A stretch of DNA of 33,719 nucleotides, taken from assembly GCA_001823215.1 (NCBI GenBank), contig MHTV01000040.1:1-33719 (forward strand). Reading direction: 5' to 3'. Of this stretch, positions 7,017 to 14,162 are shown one piece after another. Each line of letters starts with the position of its first letter. Within the stretch, counting starts at the first letter, position 1. Below the pieces are notes generated by a model. That model was given only the letters and a program-made list of their open reading frames with translations, searched no databases and was not told the DNA's origin. Both the position numbers and the translations under genes were made by a program. Source of the DNA: Candidatus Wildermuthbacteria bacterium RIFCSPHIGHO2_02_FULL_45_25 (GTDB lineage Bacteria > Patescibacteriota > Minisyncoccia > Minisyncoccales > UBA10102).

Positions 7017-7083
7017 CACCATAGAGGATGATTTCTTTGAGAGAGAAAAGGAGCATTGCTTATAACGAGTTCAACAGTGTGTT

Positions 7084-7218
7084 ATGAGTCTTACGTATCA
7101 GCCAAAAAAGAAAAAGCGTGTTCGCACGCACGGATTCCGCAAACGGAACAAGACGAAAAACGGAAGGCGTGTGTTAAAGCGAAGAATAGCCAAAGGGCGC
7201 AAACGCCTCACGGTTTAG
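7084..7218 (+). CDS. rpmH: 50S ribosomal protein L34
   Basis: 44 residues, [20 protein letters not shown] at the N-terminus and ending GRKRLTV: the highly conserved L34 sequence (YQPKxxKRxRxHGFRxR, GRxVLxxRRxKGRxxL) at its normal length. It is a component of the large ribosomal subunit. The stop codon (7216-7218) is followed one base later by the rnpA start, the canonical bacterial gene pair. The gene is short and easily missed in automatic annotation. Confidence 0.97.
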   Translation: MSLTYQPKKKKRVRTHGFRKRNKTKNGRRVLKRRIAKGRKRLTV

Positions 7219-7219
7219 T

Positions 7220-7561
7220 ATGCTTAGCAAGCTTAATCGGCTCTCTAAAAAGAAGGATTTTGACCGGATTTTCCGTCAGGGGAAAGGGATCCGCCATGAA
7301 GGTTTGCTTGCGAAAATATGGTATCAGGATATCCAATGCTCGCGCTTTGGCATTGTGGTAAGCAAAAAAATAGCCAAGAAAGCTGTTGTCCGAAATCGAA
7401 TACGGCGGCTTATCTCGCAGGCCCTTCAGAAGCGGCTGAAACGCATGGCGAAGCACGCAGATATCATCTTGGTCGTGCTTCCGGGTTCCGATTTTTCAGA
7501 ATTGCGCCACGCGGAAGAGGCGGTAGAGCAAATCTTCAAAAAAGCTGGATTGTTTGCGTAG
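7220..7561 (+). CDS. rnpA: Ribonuclease P protein component
   Basis: 113 residues with the family opening LNRLSKKKDFDRIFRQGK and the central RNR signature AVVRNRIRRLI that binds the P RNA. It supports 5' maturation of tRNA together with the RNase P RNA, which is not in the window. It starts one base after rpmH and is followed 11 bases later by yidC, the conserved rpmH-rnpA-yidC order. Length is normal. Confidence 0.95.
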   Translation: MLSKLNRLSKKKDFDRIFRQGKGIRHEGLLAKIWYQDIQCSRFGIVVSKKIAKKAVVRNRIRRLISQALQKRLKRMAKHADIILVVLPGSDFSELRHAEEAVEQIFKKAGLFA

Positions 7562-7572
7562 CACATGTTCCT

Positions 7573-8331
7573 ATGGATATTATTTTTGGATTTTTTAAAG
7601 GGATTTATCATTTTGCTCTCTATCAGCCAATCTTTAATGCTCTGATTATTCTTGTCCAGTATATTCCCGGCAAGGATTTTGGAATCGCGATTATCGTCTT
7701 GACGTTTGTGTTTCGGTTTCTTACGTACCCGCTAGGCGCGCAAGCAATACGGGCGCAAAAGCGGCTTTCAGAACTGCAGCCAAAGATTAAAGAAATACAG
7801 AAGAAATTCAAAGATAAACGGGAAGAACAGGCGCGGGCAGTAATGGAGTTGTATCGCGCGGAAGGGGTAAATCCTTTTGCGAGCATTCTCCCTTTGCTTC
7901 TCCAGATTCCGCTTTTTATCGTGTTTATTAATATCTTTTCTCATGGCATCCAGGTGGAGCAGTTCAATTATCTGTACTCATTTGTGGCGCGGCCAGATTT
8001 AATAGAGCCATCTTTTCTGGGAATGGTATCGCTCAACGAGAAGAATATTATGCTGGCGGTTGCGGCGGGCATTCTGCAATTTATCCAGTTAAAGCAGGCA
8101 AACCCCAAGACAAAAAAACGCCAAAAAGGGGAGAAACCCGACATGGCCTCCATGATGCAAAGTCAGATGATGTATATATTCCCGGTGTTCATGGTGATTT
8201 TTGCAAGCAGGGTTCCAGCCGCATTTGGGCTGTATCTTATCGCGACTACGGTGTTCTCGATCTGGCAGCAATGGTTTATCGCGAGAAAAGAACGCAAAAC
8301 TTCAGAGCTTCAACCTTCTCAAAACGTATGA
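7573..8331 (+). CDS. yidC: Membrane protein insertase YidC/Oxa1
   Basis: 252 residues from ATG 7573 (MDIIFGFFKGIYHFALYQP); the open frame reaches back into rnpA, but that part is a shadow. It is a YidC of the short Gram-positive/CPR type without the large periplasmic domain. The conserved core is present: first membrane segment with GIAIIVLTFVFRFLTYPLGAQAIRAQKRLSELQPKIKEIQKK (cytoplasmic coiled loop), then LPLLLQIPLFIVFINIF, and a last segment with FPVFMVIFASRVPAAFGLYLI. R in RFLTYP is the hydrophilic groove arginine. It inserts membrane proteins with or without Sec. The stop overlaps the jag start (ATGA, 8328-8331). Confidence 0.95.
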   Translation: MDIIFGFFKGIYHFALYQPIFNALIILVQYIPGKDFGIAIIVLTFVFRFLTYPLGAQAIRAQKRLSELQPKIKEIQKKFKDKREEQARAVMELYRAEGVNPFASILPLLLQIPLFIVFINIFSHGIQVEQFNYLYSFVARPDLIEPSFLGMVSLNEKNIMLAVAAGILQFIQLKQANPKTKKRQKGEKPDMASMMQSQMMYIFPVFMVIFASRVPAAFGLYLIATTVFSIWQQWFIARKERKTSELQPSQNV

Positions 8332-8786
8332 TTTCAAAAGAAAACCTTCGCGTGATTGAACACGAAAGTAAGGAGCTTTTTTCCAAACTCGGTATAGAGG
8401 GAGAAGTTCGCGTGGAAGCGGGAGAAGAAAACGCGGTTTCCATTTCGATTCACACCGCCGAGCCCCAGCTTTTTATTGGTGATCGCGGGCAAGCATTGGC
8501 TGAAATTCAGCACATATTGAAATTTATCCTCAAGAAAAAAGTGCAAGAGCAATTTTATTTGTCGGTGGATATTAACGATTACAAGAAAAGCAAAGAGCAG
8601 TATCTGCGGGAATTGGCAAGAACAGCCGCCGATGAAGTGGCTCTTCTCAAGAAACCAAAAGAATTGGATCCCATGTCTTCGGCCGAACGGCGCGTGGTGC
8701 ATATGGAATTGGCGGAACGCTCTGATGTAAGCTCTGAAAGCGAAGGAGAAGGAGAAAACCGGCGAATTATTGTGAAACCAAAATAA
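8328..8786 (+). CDS. jag: Jag/KhpB-like KH-R3H RNA-binding protein
   Basis: 152 residues from the ATG at 8328 that overlaps the yidC stop; an upstream in-frame start at 8271 lies inside yidC and is less likely. The KH-type domain contains GDRGQALAEIQHILKFILKKK and the R3H domain contains MSSAERRVVHMELAERSDVSSESEGEGENR, ending RIIVKPK. The N-terminal Jag_N domain of Firmicutes homologues is missing, so this is the short form. Jag/KhpB proteins bind RNA and are tied to cell elongation and envelope control in Gram-positive bacteria. The yidC-jag linkage is conserved. Confidence 0.92.
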   Translation: MISKENLRVIEHESKELFSKLGIEGEVRVEAGEENAVSISIHTAEPQLFIGDRGQALAEIQHILKFILKKKVQEQFYLSVDINDYKKSKEQYLRELARTAADEVALLKKPKELDPMSSAERRVVHMELAERSDVSSESEGEGENRRIIVKPK

Positions 8787-8827
8787 TGCTGTCGCGCGCG
8801 CTGGGTGCGTGCAGACGCGGATGGAAT

Positions 8828-9280
8828 TTATGCTGGAGTTTTTGCCGCCTGCGAAGAGGCGGTGTTTTGTTGTTCTTCTGGGACTTTGGATTGTTCTTCT
8901 TGCGGGGGCGCATCGCCGCTTTTATCAAGCGTTGACCAGACGGTGTAGACCCAAAAGAAGGGAAATGCGCGGATAAGGGGTAAGATGTTGCCGATGAGGG
9001 GGACTAAAATCTTTTTTGCGAGAACTTTCCTTTTTGGTACTTCTCCGCGATATCTCAAAACCCACCAGCCAAAGAAGAAGCTTGCAAAAGCGTTGAGAGG
9101 AACAGCAAGCGCCGTGCCAAGCCCTAAAGCAAGATCAAGCAACGCAAGTAAGAAGTTGGTGAGTTCGATACATACCGCCAGAAGCAACACAAACATTCCC
9201 GGAGCGCTCAAAAGAGCGGGTGGCCGGCGTTTGGGAGTTGTCTGTGGATTATTGGGAGAGGATGGAACGGGGAGTGCCAC
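8828..9280 (-). CDS. Small membrane protein at the end of the secretion-like operon
   Basis: 150 residues from a GTG start at 9278-9280, 3 bases after the virB4 stop; no ATG fits except an internal one at residue 29. It has a proline-rich N-terminus, two or three hydrophobic segments (about residues 28-75 and 92-115, including GWWVLRYRG between them) and a hydrophilic Q/E-rich tail. It has no motif I recognise. Its place directly after virB4 in the same orientation suggests a membrane partner of the type IV secretion-like complex. The jag-side terminator hairpin lies inside its 3' end. Confidence 0.65.
   Translation of the reverse strand: MALPVPSSPNNPQTTPKRRPPALLSAPGMFVLLLAVCIELTNFLLALLDLALGLGTALAVPLNAFASFFFGWWVLRYRGEVPKRKVLAKKILVPLIGNILPLIRAFPFFWVYTVWSTLDKSGDAPPQEEQSKVPEEQQNTASSQAAKTPA
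8845..8873 (+). terminator. Likely terminator of the rpmH-jag operon
   Basis: Stem CCGCCT / AGGCGG (8845-8850 and 8857-8862) followed by TGTTTTGTTG. It lies within the last codons of the convergent minus-strand gene. Confidence 0.5.
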
Positions 9281-9283
9281 GAA

Positions 9284-11134
9284 TTAATTTAATGGTTGAT
9301 TTCCCGGTTGTTGATAGGGATTTTCGAAGGAAGCAGTCGCATCCGGTTGTTCTTCCATTTGCTGCTGTTGTTGGCGGGCGATATCTTCGGGGGCTGTGGT
9401 GATAATCTCGTGTTCCGCGGGGGAAGCCACAACCTTGATTGCAACGTGTTTTTGTCCCGCGAAGAAAATTCCTTCTCCCACTTCGGTTTCCAGAAGGATA
9501 TTTTTCTCTTCCTCGGTGAGCGCGAACGCTTTTTGCACGGCTTCAATGGTGGCAGGAGATTGCTTCATCAGCAGGGAGAGAGAAGAGTTGGTAATAATGG
9601 GCTTGCCGTAATCTGAACGCATAAAATCTCCCACGTCCTGGGTGATGGTGGTAACTCCAAGCCAATATTTGCGCGCGCGCTTTACCATTCCAAAGAGGAA
9701 TGACGCTCCGTCGTCTGTTTGCATGATCCACCATGCCTCGTCAAGCACGAAGATGCGTCTTTTGAGTTCCGAGCGCACGGTGTTCCAGATATAGCGCATG
9801 ATGATATAGACGGCGATGGGCCGAAGAGACGTTTCCATTTCGCGAATCCCGAATGTTACCACATTGCGCTGAAGGGATATGTTGCTTTGTTGGTTAAAGA
9901 AAGAAGCGAATGTGCCGGTGGTATATTTCTGAATGCGCCGCACTAAAGAATCAGTCCCTTCCATGGTGCGAAGAACATTTTCCAAATCCTGCATAATCGG
10001 AGTATTGTTTTTCCACGTGGCAGGATCGCTTTGCGGAGTGATATCGCGAGACGCATACGTTTCAGAAAGAGCGCGGTCAATGACTGCGTCTTCTTCGGGG
10101 GTGAGTCCGCCGAGCATAATGCGGATAAGCCCCACGAGGTTGATAATGTTGGATCTCAACACGTCGTCTGCGTTTTCATCTTCTTTGACTTCAGCTAAAT
10201 CAAAGGGATTGATATGATTATCCGATCCCAGCGAGATTTCAAAGAACGATCCGCCGGCTTGCTCGGTAAGTGTTTTGTATTCGTTTTCCGGATCCAGAAT
10301 CATCACGTCAATTCCCCACATTAAAGACCGCAAAATTTCAAGCTTCACCGCATAAGATTTGCCAGAACCCGATGTGGCAAAAATAGTGGAGTTGGCGTTC
10401 GGCAAGCTGAAGCGGTCAAAAAGGATCAGAGAATTGTTGTGGCGGTTAATGCCGTACATAATTCCATCAGACGAGCTCAAGTCAAACGAAACAAATGGAA
10501 ACACCGAAGACAAGGGCTCGGTGTTCATCATATTGTGCACCATAAGCATATCTAATCCGGAAGGAAGCCCCGATTGAAATCCCTCTTTTTGCTGGTAGAG
10601 CGCGGGTTTAATGTACATGAGCCGCGATTCAAAAATGGAACGCAGAGTAATCTCTATTTCTCTTAATTCCTGCTCGCTTTGTCCATAGATGGTGATATAC
10701 AACGCAAAGCGGAACATGCGCTCTTGAGCGGTTTGCAAACGATCGCGCAGTGTTTCAATATCCTGATACGCTATTTGAAGTTCCGGATCTCGCACCAATC
10801 CCTTCTGCTCTTTTTCCATAATTTCAGATTGCACGTCTGTTACGCGCCGCCGAAGTTTCTTTAAGATATCTCCTGTTGGTATGGGGTGCACAAACATGGA
10901 GATATCCATCACGATATCCATATTGATGGTGGAAGCCAACCATGCCGTGTTGAGATAACGTGGATAAGAGAAAATGAAAAAAGATTTCACATAGCGCCGG
11001 CCAAGCTCCAAATGATCCGCGGCCACGGTGATAGCAGAGGGAGCGATGATATCGGTAGCGGTAATGGGTTTGTCCTGAAACAGCTCTTCCCCGGGAAGCT
11101 GCCGTCTTTTTTTTCCAAGAAATGGGATTGCCAT
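9284..11134 (-). CDS. virB4: VirB4/TraC-type secretion ATPase
   Basis: 616 residues. Walker A ATSGSGKS is at residues 253-260, Walker B RIFVLDEAWW is near 460-470, and the downstream KRARKYWLGVTTITQD and ITNSSLSLLMKQSP segments are typical of VirB4/TraC ATPases. These hexameric ATPases energise type IV secretion or conjugative pilus assembly at the inner membrane. The N-terminal TraC-like domain is encoded separately by the preceding gene (11137-11820), with a 2-base gap. The operon order is 12247, PrgI-like, TraC-N, VirB4, membrane protein. No VirD4 coupling protein or relaxase is in the window, so this may not be a DNA-transfer machine. Confidence 0.92.
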   Translation of the reverse strand: MAIPFLGKKRRQLPGEELFQDKPITATDIIAPSAITVAADHLELGRRYVKSFFIFSYPRYLNTAWLASTINMDIVMDISMFVHPIPTGDILKKLRRRVTDVQSEIMEKEQKGLVRDPELQIAYQDIETLRDRLQTAQERMFRFALYITIYGQSEQELREIEITLRSIFESRLMYIKPALYQQKEGFQSGLPSGLDMLMVHNMMNTEPLSSVFPFVSFDLSSSDGIMYGINRHNNSLILFDRFSLPNANSTIFATSGSGKSYAVKLEILRSLMWGIDVMILDPENEYKTLTEQAGGSFFEISLGSDNHINPFDLAEVKEDENADDVLRSNIINLVGLIRIMLGGLTPEEDAVIDRALSETYASRDITPQSDPATWKNNTPIMQDLENVLRTMEGTDSLVRRIQKYTTGTFASFFNQQSNISLQRNVVTFGIREMETSLRPIAVYIIMRYIWNTVRSELKRRIFVLDEAWWIMQTDDGASFLFGMVKRARKYWLGVTTITQDVGDFMRSDYGKPIITNSSLSLLMKQSPATIEAVQKAFALTEEEKNILLETEVGEGIFFAGQKHVAIKVVASPAEHEIITTAPEDIARQQQQQMEEQPDATASFENPYQQPGNQPLN

Positions 11135-11136
11135 AA

Positions 11137-11820
11137 TTAAGAAGGTTGATTGTTGTCTGGTTTGCCACGGCGAAGAAGCTCGGGAGGAACCGAAGGGTAG
11201 TATCCCACTTCAGCTTCATCGGGGTGATACCAACTCCAAAAGAGTTCGATAATTTCTTCTGTATTGAGCGGAGTTACATGCAGTCCGCATCTGCGCAGTC
11301 CGAGCGAGACAAATTCCATTCTTTGCCAAAGTTGATTTTTCATGCGGTCAAAATCCTCATCGGACAGAGGTCCTTTTACCTTGGGAGTTTTGCTCAAAAT
11401 GCCGCCTTTTTTTCGTTGATCAGCCGCGGGCAATGCCTCGATAAGCGTAAAGGGAACAATGACAAAAAAGTTTTTGGCGAGCACCGATCCCCCGGCGATC
11501 ATCTGTTCGATAAACTGGCGGTATGATTTGGTCTGTATTTGAAGGAGTGGGTTGGTCTGCGCTTGTTCGAGCTGCTTGAGCTTATCAATGTAGCCGGTAA
11601 TGTTGAGCCGCCGCGATTGCACGGTAATCTGCACAAAAAAATCGAGTGAATTGAGAAAATTCTGGAATTGGAAAATGACCGCGTCTTGTTCCTCCTGGGA
11701 TTTGAGCGCAAAGTTTTGCGAAGACACCATTAAAATGCCTCGAATCGCGCGGTTTTTGAGAATAAGCGCTCCTTCGCGGATGTCTTCGATATTAAGAAAT
11801 TGCTGGGTGCTGGAAGCCAT
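11137..11820 (-). CDS. TraC-like N-terminal domain protein, partner of VirB4
   Basis: 227 residues from ATG 11818-11820 (MASSTQQFLNIEDIREGALI); a TTG three codons upstream is possible. It begins with the IEDIREGALILKNRAIRGILMVSS pattern of the TraC-like domain, which in other VirB4 proteins is fused in front of the ATPase. It has a charged middle and no membrane segment. It ends 2 bases before the VirB4 start, so the two are made together. Since both have sound starts and stops, this is a split gene, not a frameshift, and the two chains probably assemble into one functional ATPase. Confidence 0.8.
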   Translation of the reverse strand: MASSTQQFLNIEDIREGALILKNRAIRGILMVSSQNFALKSQEEQDAVIFQFQNFLNSLDFFVQITVQSRRLNITGYIDKLKQLEQAQTNPLLQIQTKSYRQFIEQMIAGGSVLAKNFFVIVPFTLIEALPAADQRKKGGILSKTPKVKGPLSDEDFDRMKNQLWQRMEFVSLGLRRCGLHVTPLNTEEIIELFWSWYHPDEAEVGYYPSVPPELLRRGKPDNNQPS

Positions 11821-11839
11821 AAAATTCAAATTGATGTGT

Positions 11840-12244
11840 TCAGTTTTTTGTTTGCACCTGCGTTGCCAGATTCTGAATCTTGCTTTCTCTTGAAAGAGGG
11901 ATTTGCTTGTCTTCCTGTTTTTTGTTCGGATTGCCGTAGGTAACTTCCTGAATCTGGATGTCCATATTCCCTCGTCTCCAAATAAAGCGTTTAGGATTTG
12001 CCGAAAACAAAATAATGTCTAAGACGACTTTGGGTAAATGTCTGCCGTTGACTTTCACGAATGCCATTGCGATTGCAATCGTCTCCAAAATGACCATAAG
12101 CAGAAGGAACAAGGGTAGGGGGAGCCAAAAATACACCAACAGGGCAACAGACAAAGGAGCTAATAAAGTGCCGGCTTGTCGAAGCGTGAGAGATCCGACC
12201 ACTTTTGCTTCCCGCTCGATGAATTGGGGAACTTCAAAACGCAT
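11840..12244 (-). CDS. PrgI family membrane protein (VirB3-like position)
   Basis: 134 residues opening MRFEVPQFIEREAKVVGSLT, the diagnostic start of the PrgI family. Two membrane segments follow (about residues 27-60) and a hydrophilic tail with MDIQIQEVTYG. PrgI was named in a Gram-positive conjugative plasmid and takes the VirB3 place next to VirB4. It is the second gene of the operon from 12780. It probably anchors the split VirB4 to the membrane. Confidence 0.85.
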   Translation of the reverse strand: MRFEVPQFIEREAKVVGSLTLRQAGTLLAPLSVALLVYFWLPLPLFLLLMVILETIAIAMAFVKVNGRHLPKVVLDIILFSANPKRFIWRRGNMDIQIQEVTYGNPNKKQEDKQIPLSRESKIQNLATQVQTKN

Positions 12245-12246
12245 AA

Positions 12247-12780
12247 TTATTCAGGAGATTCTCGATAGGGATCATTTTTAGAGGAGCGTCTCCGGCGGGC
12301 GGGAGCTGCGGGAGTTTCTGTCTGTGTTTCCGCTTGGGGAATTGGCTGATCCTGCTGTGCCGTGGGGACAGGAGTCCACGGACGAGAAGCGGTATCTTCT
12401 TGAGTAAATTGTTCCATGCTGTGGCGGGGCGTTTGAATGCCGATATTTACTTGATTTGGCTGTTGTCCCACTTTGTGGTGGATTTGTTCCAGCGCGGATT
12501 TGACCGGGTAGAATACGATTCGATTGATTTGGGTGGCAATGTTCTGCGCCACAAGGGGTTGGAGCCCCAAGTCCGCGAGTTTCTGGGGAAATTGACTCGG
12601 AAGCGTGATTCCGAAAAGCACATCTCCCATTTCTCTGTTCACCGATTCAAAAAATTGGGAAGCCCCATTTCGGTCGCAGATGTCTCCAATAGCTTCCAGA
12701 TTTTCCACGGAAAACAACGCTTCTTTCAATTCTTCCGGAAGGGTTTTCAGAAGATTTTGATATTGTTCGCGCGTAAGCAT
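12247..12780 (-). CDS. Hypothetical protein heading the secretion-like operon
   Basis: 177 residues from ATG 12778-12780 (MLTREQYQNLLKTLPEELKEAL); the frame is open 19 codons upstream, but the -10 box at 12787-12792 lies there. The N-terminal half is helical and soluble with no membrane segment. The C-terminal quarter is low complexity (PTAQQDQPIPQAETQTETP) and ends in a basic patch, ARRRRSSK. I do not recognise the family. It stops 2 bases before the PrgI-like gene, so it is translated with the VirB4 set and may be a soluble accessory factor. Confidence 0.7.
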   Translation of the reverse strand: MLTREQYQNLLKTLPEELKEALFSVENLEAIGDICDRNGASQFFESVNREMGDVLFGITLPSQFPQKLADLGLQPLVAQNIATQINRIVFYPVKSALEQIHHKVGQQPNQVNIGIQTPRHSMEQFTQEDTASRPWTPVPTAQQDQPIPQAETQTETPAAPARRRRSSKNDPYRESPE

Positions 12781-12786
12781 ATTTTT

Positions 12787-12792
12787 ATTATA
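12787..12792 (-). promoter_or_regulatory. -10 box of the VirB4 operon, leaderless start predicted
   Basis: TATAAT on the minus strand ends 6 bases before the ATG at 12780, so transcription would begin at or next to the start codon. No convincing -35 hexamer is visible at 17 bases. The head gene has no Shine-Dalgarno sequence, which agrees with leaderless translation. Confidence 0.45.
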
Positions 12793-12824
12793 CCATGTAG
12801 AAAAAGAACGCAAAGAGGGAGGGA

Positions 12825-12853
12825 TTGACAAAGGCATTAAAATTGCCTATACT
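12825..12853 (+). promoter_or_regulatory. Consensus sigma-70 promoter of the SPFH gene
   Basis: TTGACA at 12825-12830, exactly 17 bases, then TATACT at 12848-12853. The start near 12860 leaves about 40 bases of leader with AAAGAGGTGG before the ATG at 12899. It is the best promoter in the window. Confidence 0.85.
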
Positions 12854-12898
12854 TTGTTTAGTAAATTCTACCTAAGATATGGATAAAGAGGTGGCGCG

Positions 12899-14107
12899 AT
12901 GAGTAAGTTCCTGTTATTGGCGCTGGGATTGGCGGTGGCGGTCGTTGTTGCCATTGCGCTTTCGAGATGGCTTCTTGATGGCATTGCCCAACACTTGGGC
13001 GTGGCGGTGGCGGCCATGGCTGGTGCCGTGGGTCTTTGGGGGATTGGCTTAGCGGCCCGCGTGCCCTTAGCAAAACAGAACAGATTCTTTACCACTATCC
13101 AGGAAGGGACCGCAAGAATCATTTTGAAAGGGGATTCCTTCGATCGTGCTGTTATGGCAGCACAAGGAAGGGACTTCCGGAGGAATGTGGGGCCGGTGTC
13201 GGGGTTGGATCGGTGGGCGGCATACGATGTCGTGGATAGTCCAAATCCCAAGTTCCGGGGAGGGTTCTCTTTCTATGGATTGTACCCATTCCGGGATATC
13301 CTCAAATACAACTGGGAAGTTGTATTGTATAACGAGGAGGGCAAAAAGGAGGTGGTCCGCGAGAAGCGGCTATTTGTGGATTTGAAGGAAATGATCCTGT
13401 GGGTCGAACTTGACGGAAATGAGGACGTTGATCTCCGGAAAGTTCGGTACCTGCTCGCAGTGAGGGGAAGATTCGTCAACCCCTTAAAGATGCTCTATGA
13501 AAAGCCCGAATGGCTCGCGTTTCTCCTATCGGAGCTTGCAACGGATGCTCGAAAATTCACAAGCGATAAAAAATTCGAGGTTCTTGCAAGAAACAAAAAT
13601 CAGACGGGTGCCGAGTTGGGCTTGTATTTTAAGGAGCAGCCCAGAGAGCCAGGCGGCCCGAAATTTAATACCCTCAAGCACATCGAGGAGGAATGTGGCT
13701 TCCGTCTATTAGAGGTAAACATAATCGATGTAACTGCTTCGCAAGCAGACATTGATGCGTTGCAAGCTCCGGAAAAGGCGAGATTGGCCGGAGAGGCAAC
13801 TAAGGCAACAGCTCAAGCAGAATCTGATGCAATGGAGATCCGAGCTGCTGCCGAGGCGAAACGAATTGCAACAATCACGCAAGCACTTCGGGACGGAGGG
13901 GAAGATGCGCGCTTACAGCGCATGTTAGAGGTGTTGGAGAGAGCACCAGGAGGCCCTGTCTCCATGCAGTTCATCCCGGGGCTCTCCCAGATATTGGGAG
14001 GAAATAACACGGCAGTGGATGCCAAAACGATCGAAAAGATTGTCCGGCAAGTCCTTGCCGAGCGACAGGGACAGGGGCGACCGCGACAAGGGCAAAGGAG
14101 GAAGTAA
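12899..14107 (+). CDS. SPFH/flotillin-like membrane protein
   Basis: 402 residues. Two hydrophobic segments at about 4-25 and 33-55 anchor the N-terminus, followed by an SPFH (stomatin/prohibitin/flotillin) region from QNRFFTTIQEGTARIIL with VELDGNEDVDLRKVRYLLAVRGRFVNPLK and the EVNIIDVTASQADIDALQAPEKARLAGEA turn, then an alanine/glutamate-rich coiled coil (AESDAMEIRAAAEAKR). It ends in a glutamine/arginine-rich tail. SPFH proteins form membrane-bound rings or scaffolds. It has its own consensus promoter, ribosome site and terminator, and lies in reverse orientation between the two blocks of secretion-like genes; a link to that complex is only positional. The codons are richer in G+C than the neighbours. 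Confidence 0.85.
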   Translation: MSKFLLLALGLAVAVVVAIALSRWLLDGIAQHLGVAVAAMAGAVGLWGIGLAARVPLAKQNRFFTTIQEGTARIILKGDSFDRAVMAAQGRDFRRNVGPVSGLDRWAAYDVVDSPNPKFRGGFSFYGLYPFRDILKYNWEVVLYNEEGKKEVVREKRLFVDLKEMILWVELDGNEDVDLRKVRYLLAVRGRFVNPLKMLYEKPEWLAFLLSELATDARKFTSDKKFEVLARNKNQTGAELGLYFKEQPREPGGPKFNTLKHIEEECGFRLLEVNIIDVTASQADIDALQAPEKARLAGEATKATAQAESDAMEIRAAAEAKRIATITQALRDGGEDARLQRMLEVLERAPGGPVSMQFIPGLSQILGGNNTAVDAKTIEKIVRQVLAERQGQGRPRQGQRRK

Positions 14108-14122
14108 GAACAGAAGAACGCC

Positions 14123-14155
14123 AAAGGGCGGGTTCGTATGAATCCGCCCTTTTTT
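14123..14155 (+). terminator. Intrinsic terminator of the SPFH gene
   Basis: Stem AAAGGGCGG (14123-14131) and CCGCCCTTT (14144-14152), followed by TTT. It is 16 bases after the stop codon, between convergent genes. Confidence 0.9.
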
Positions 14156-14162
14156 CTATCTC

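Noticed and set aside
6949-7083. Replication origin upstream of rpmH
   Set aside because: dnaA is not beside rpmH here and no DnaA box cluster is visible; only a promoter is supported.
9284-11820. Frameshift in a single VirB4 gene
   Set aside because: Both parts have a proper stop or start, and the 2-base gap equals the spacing of other gene pairs in this operon.
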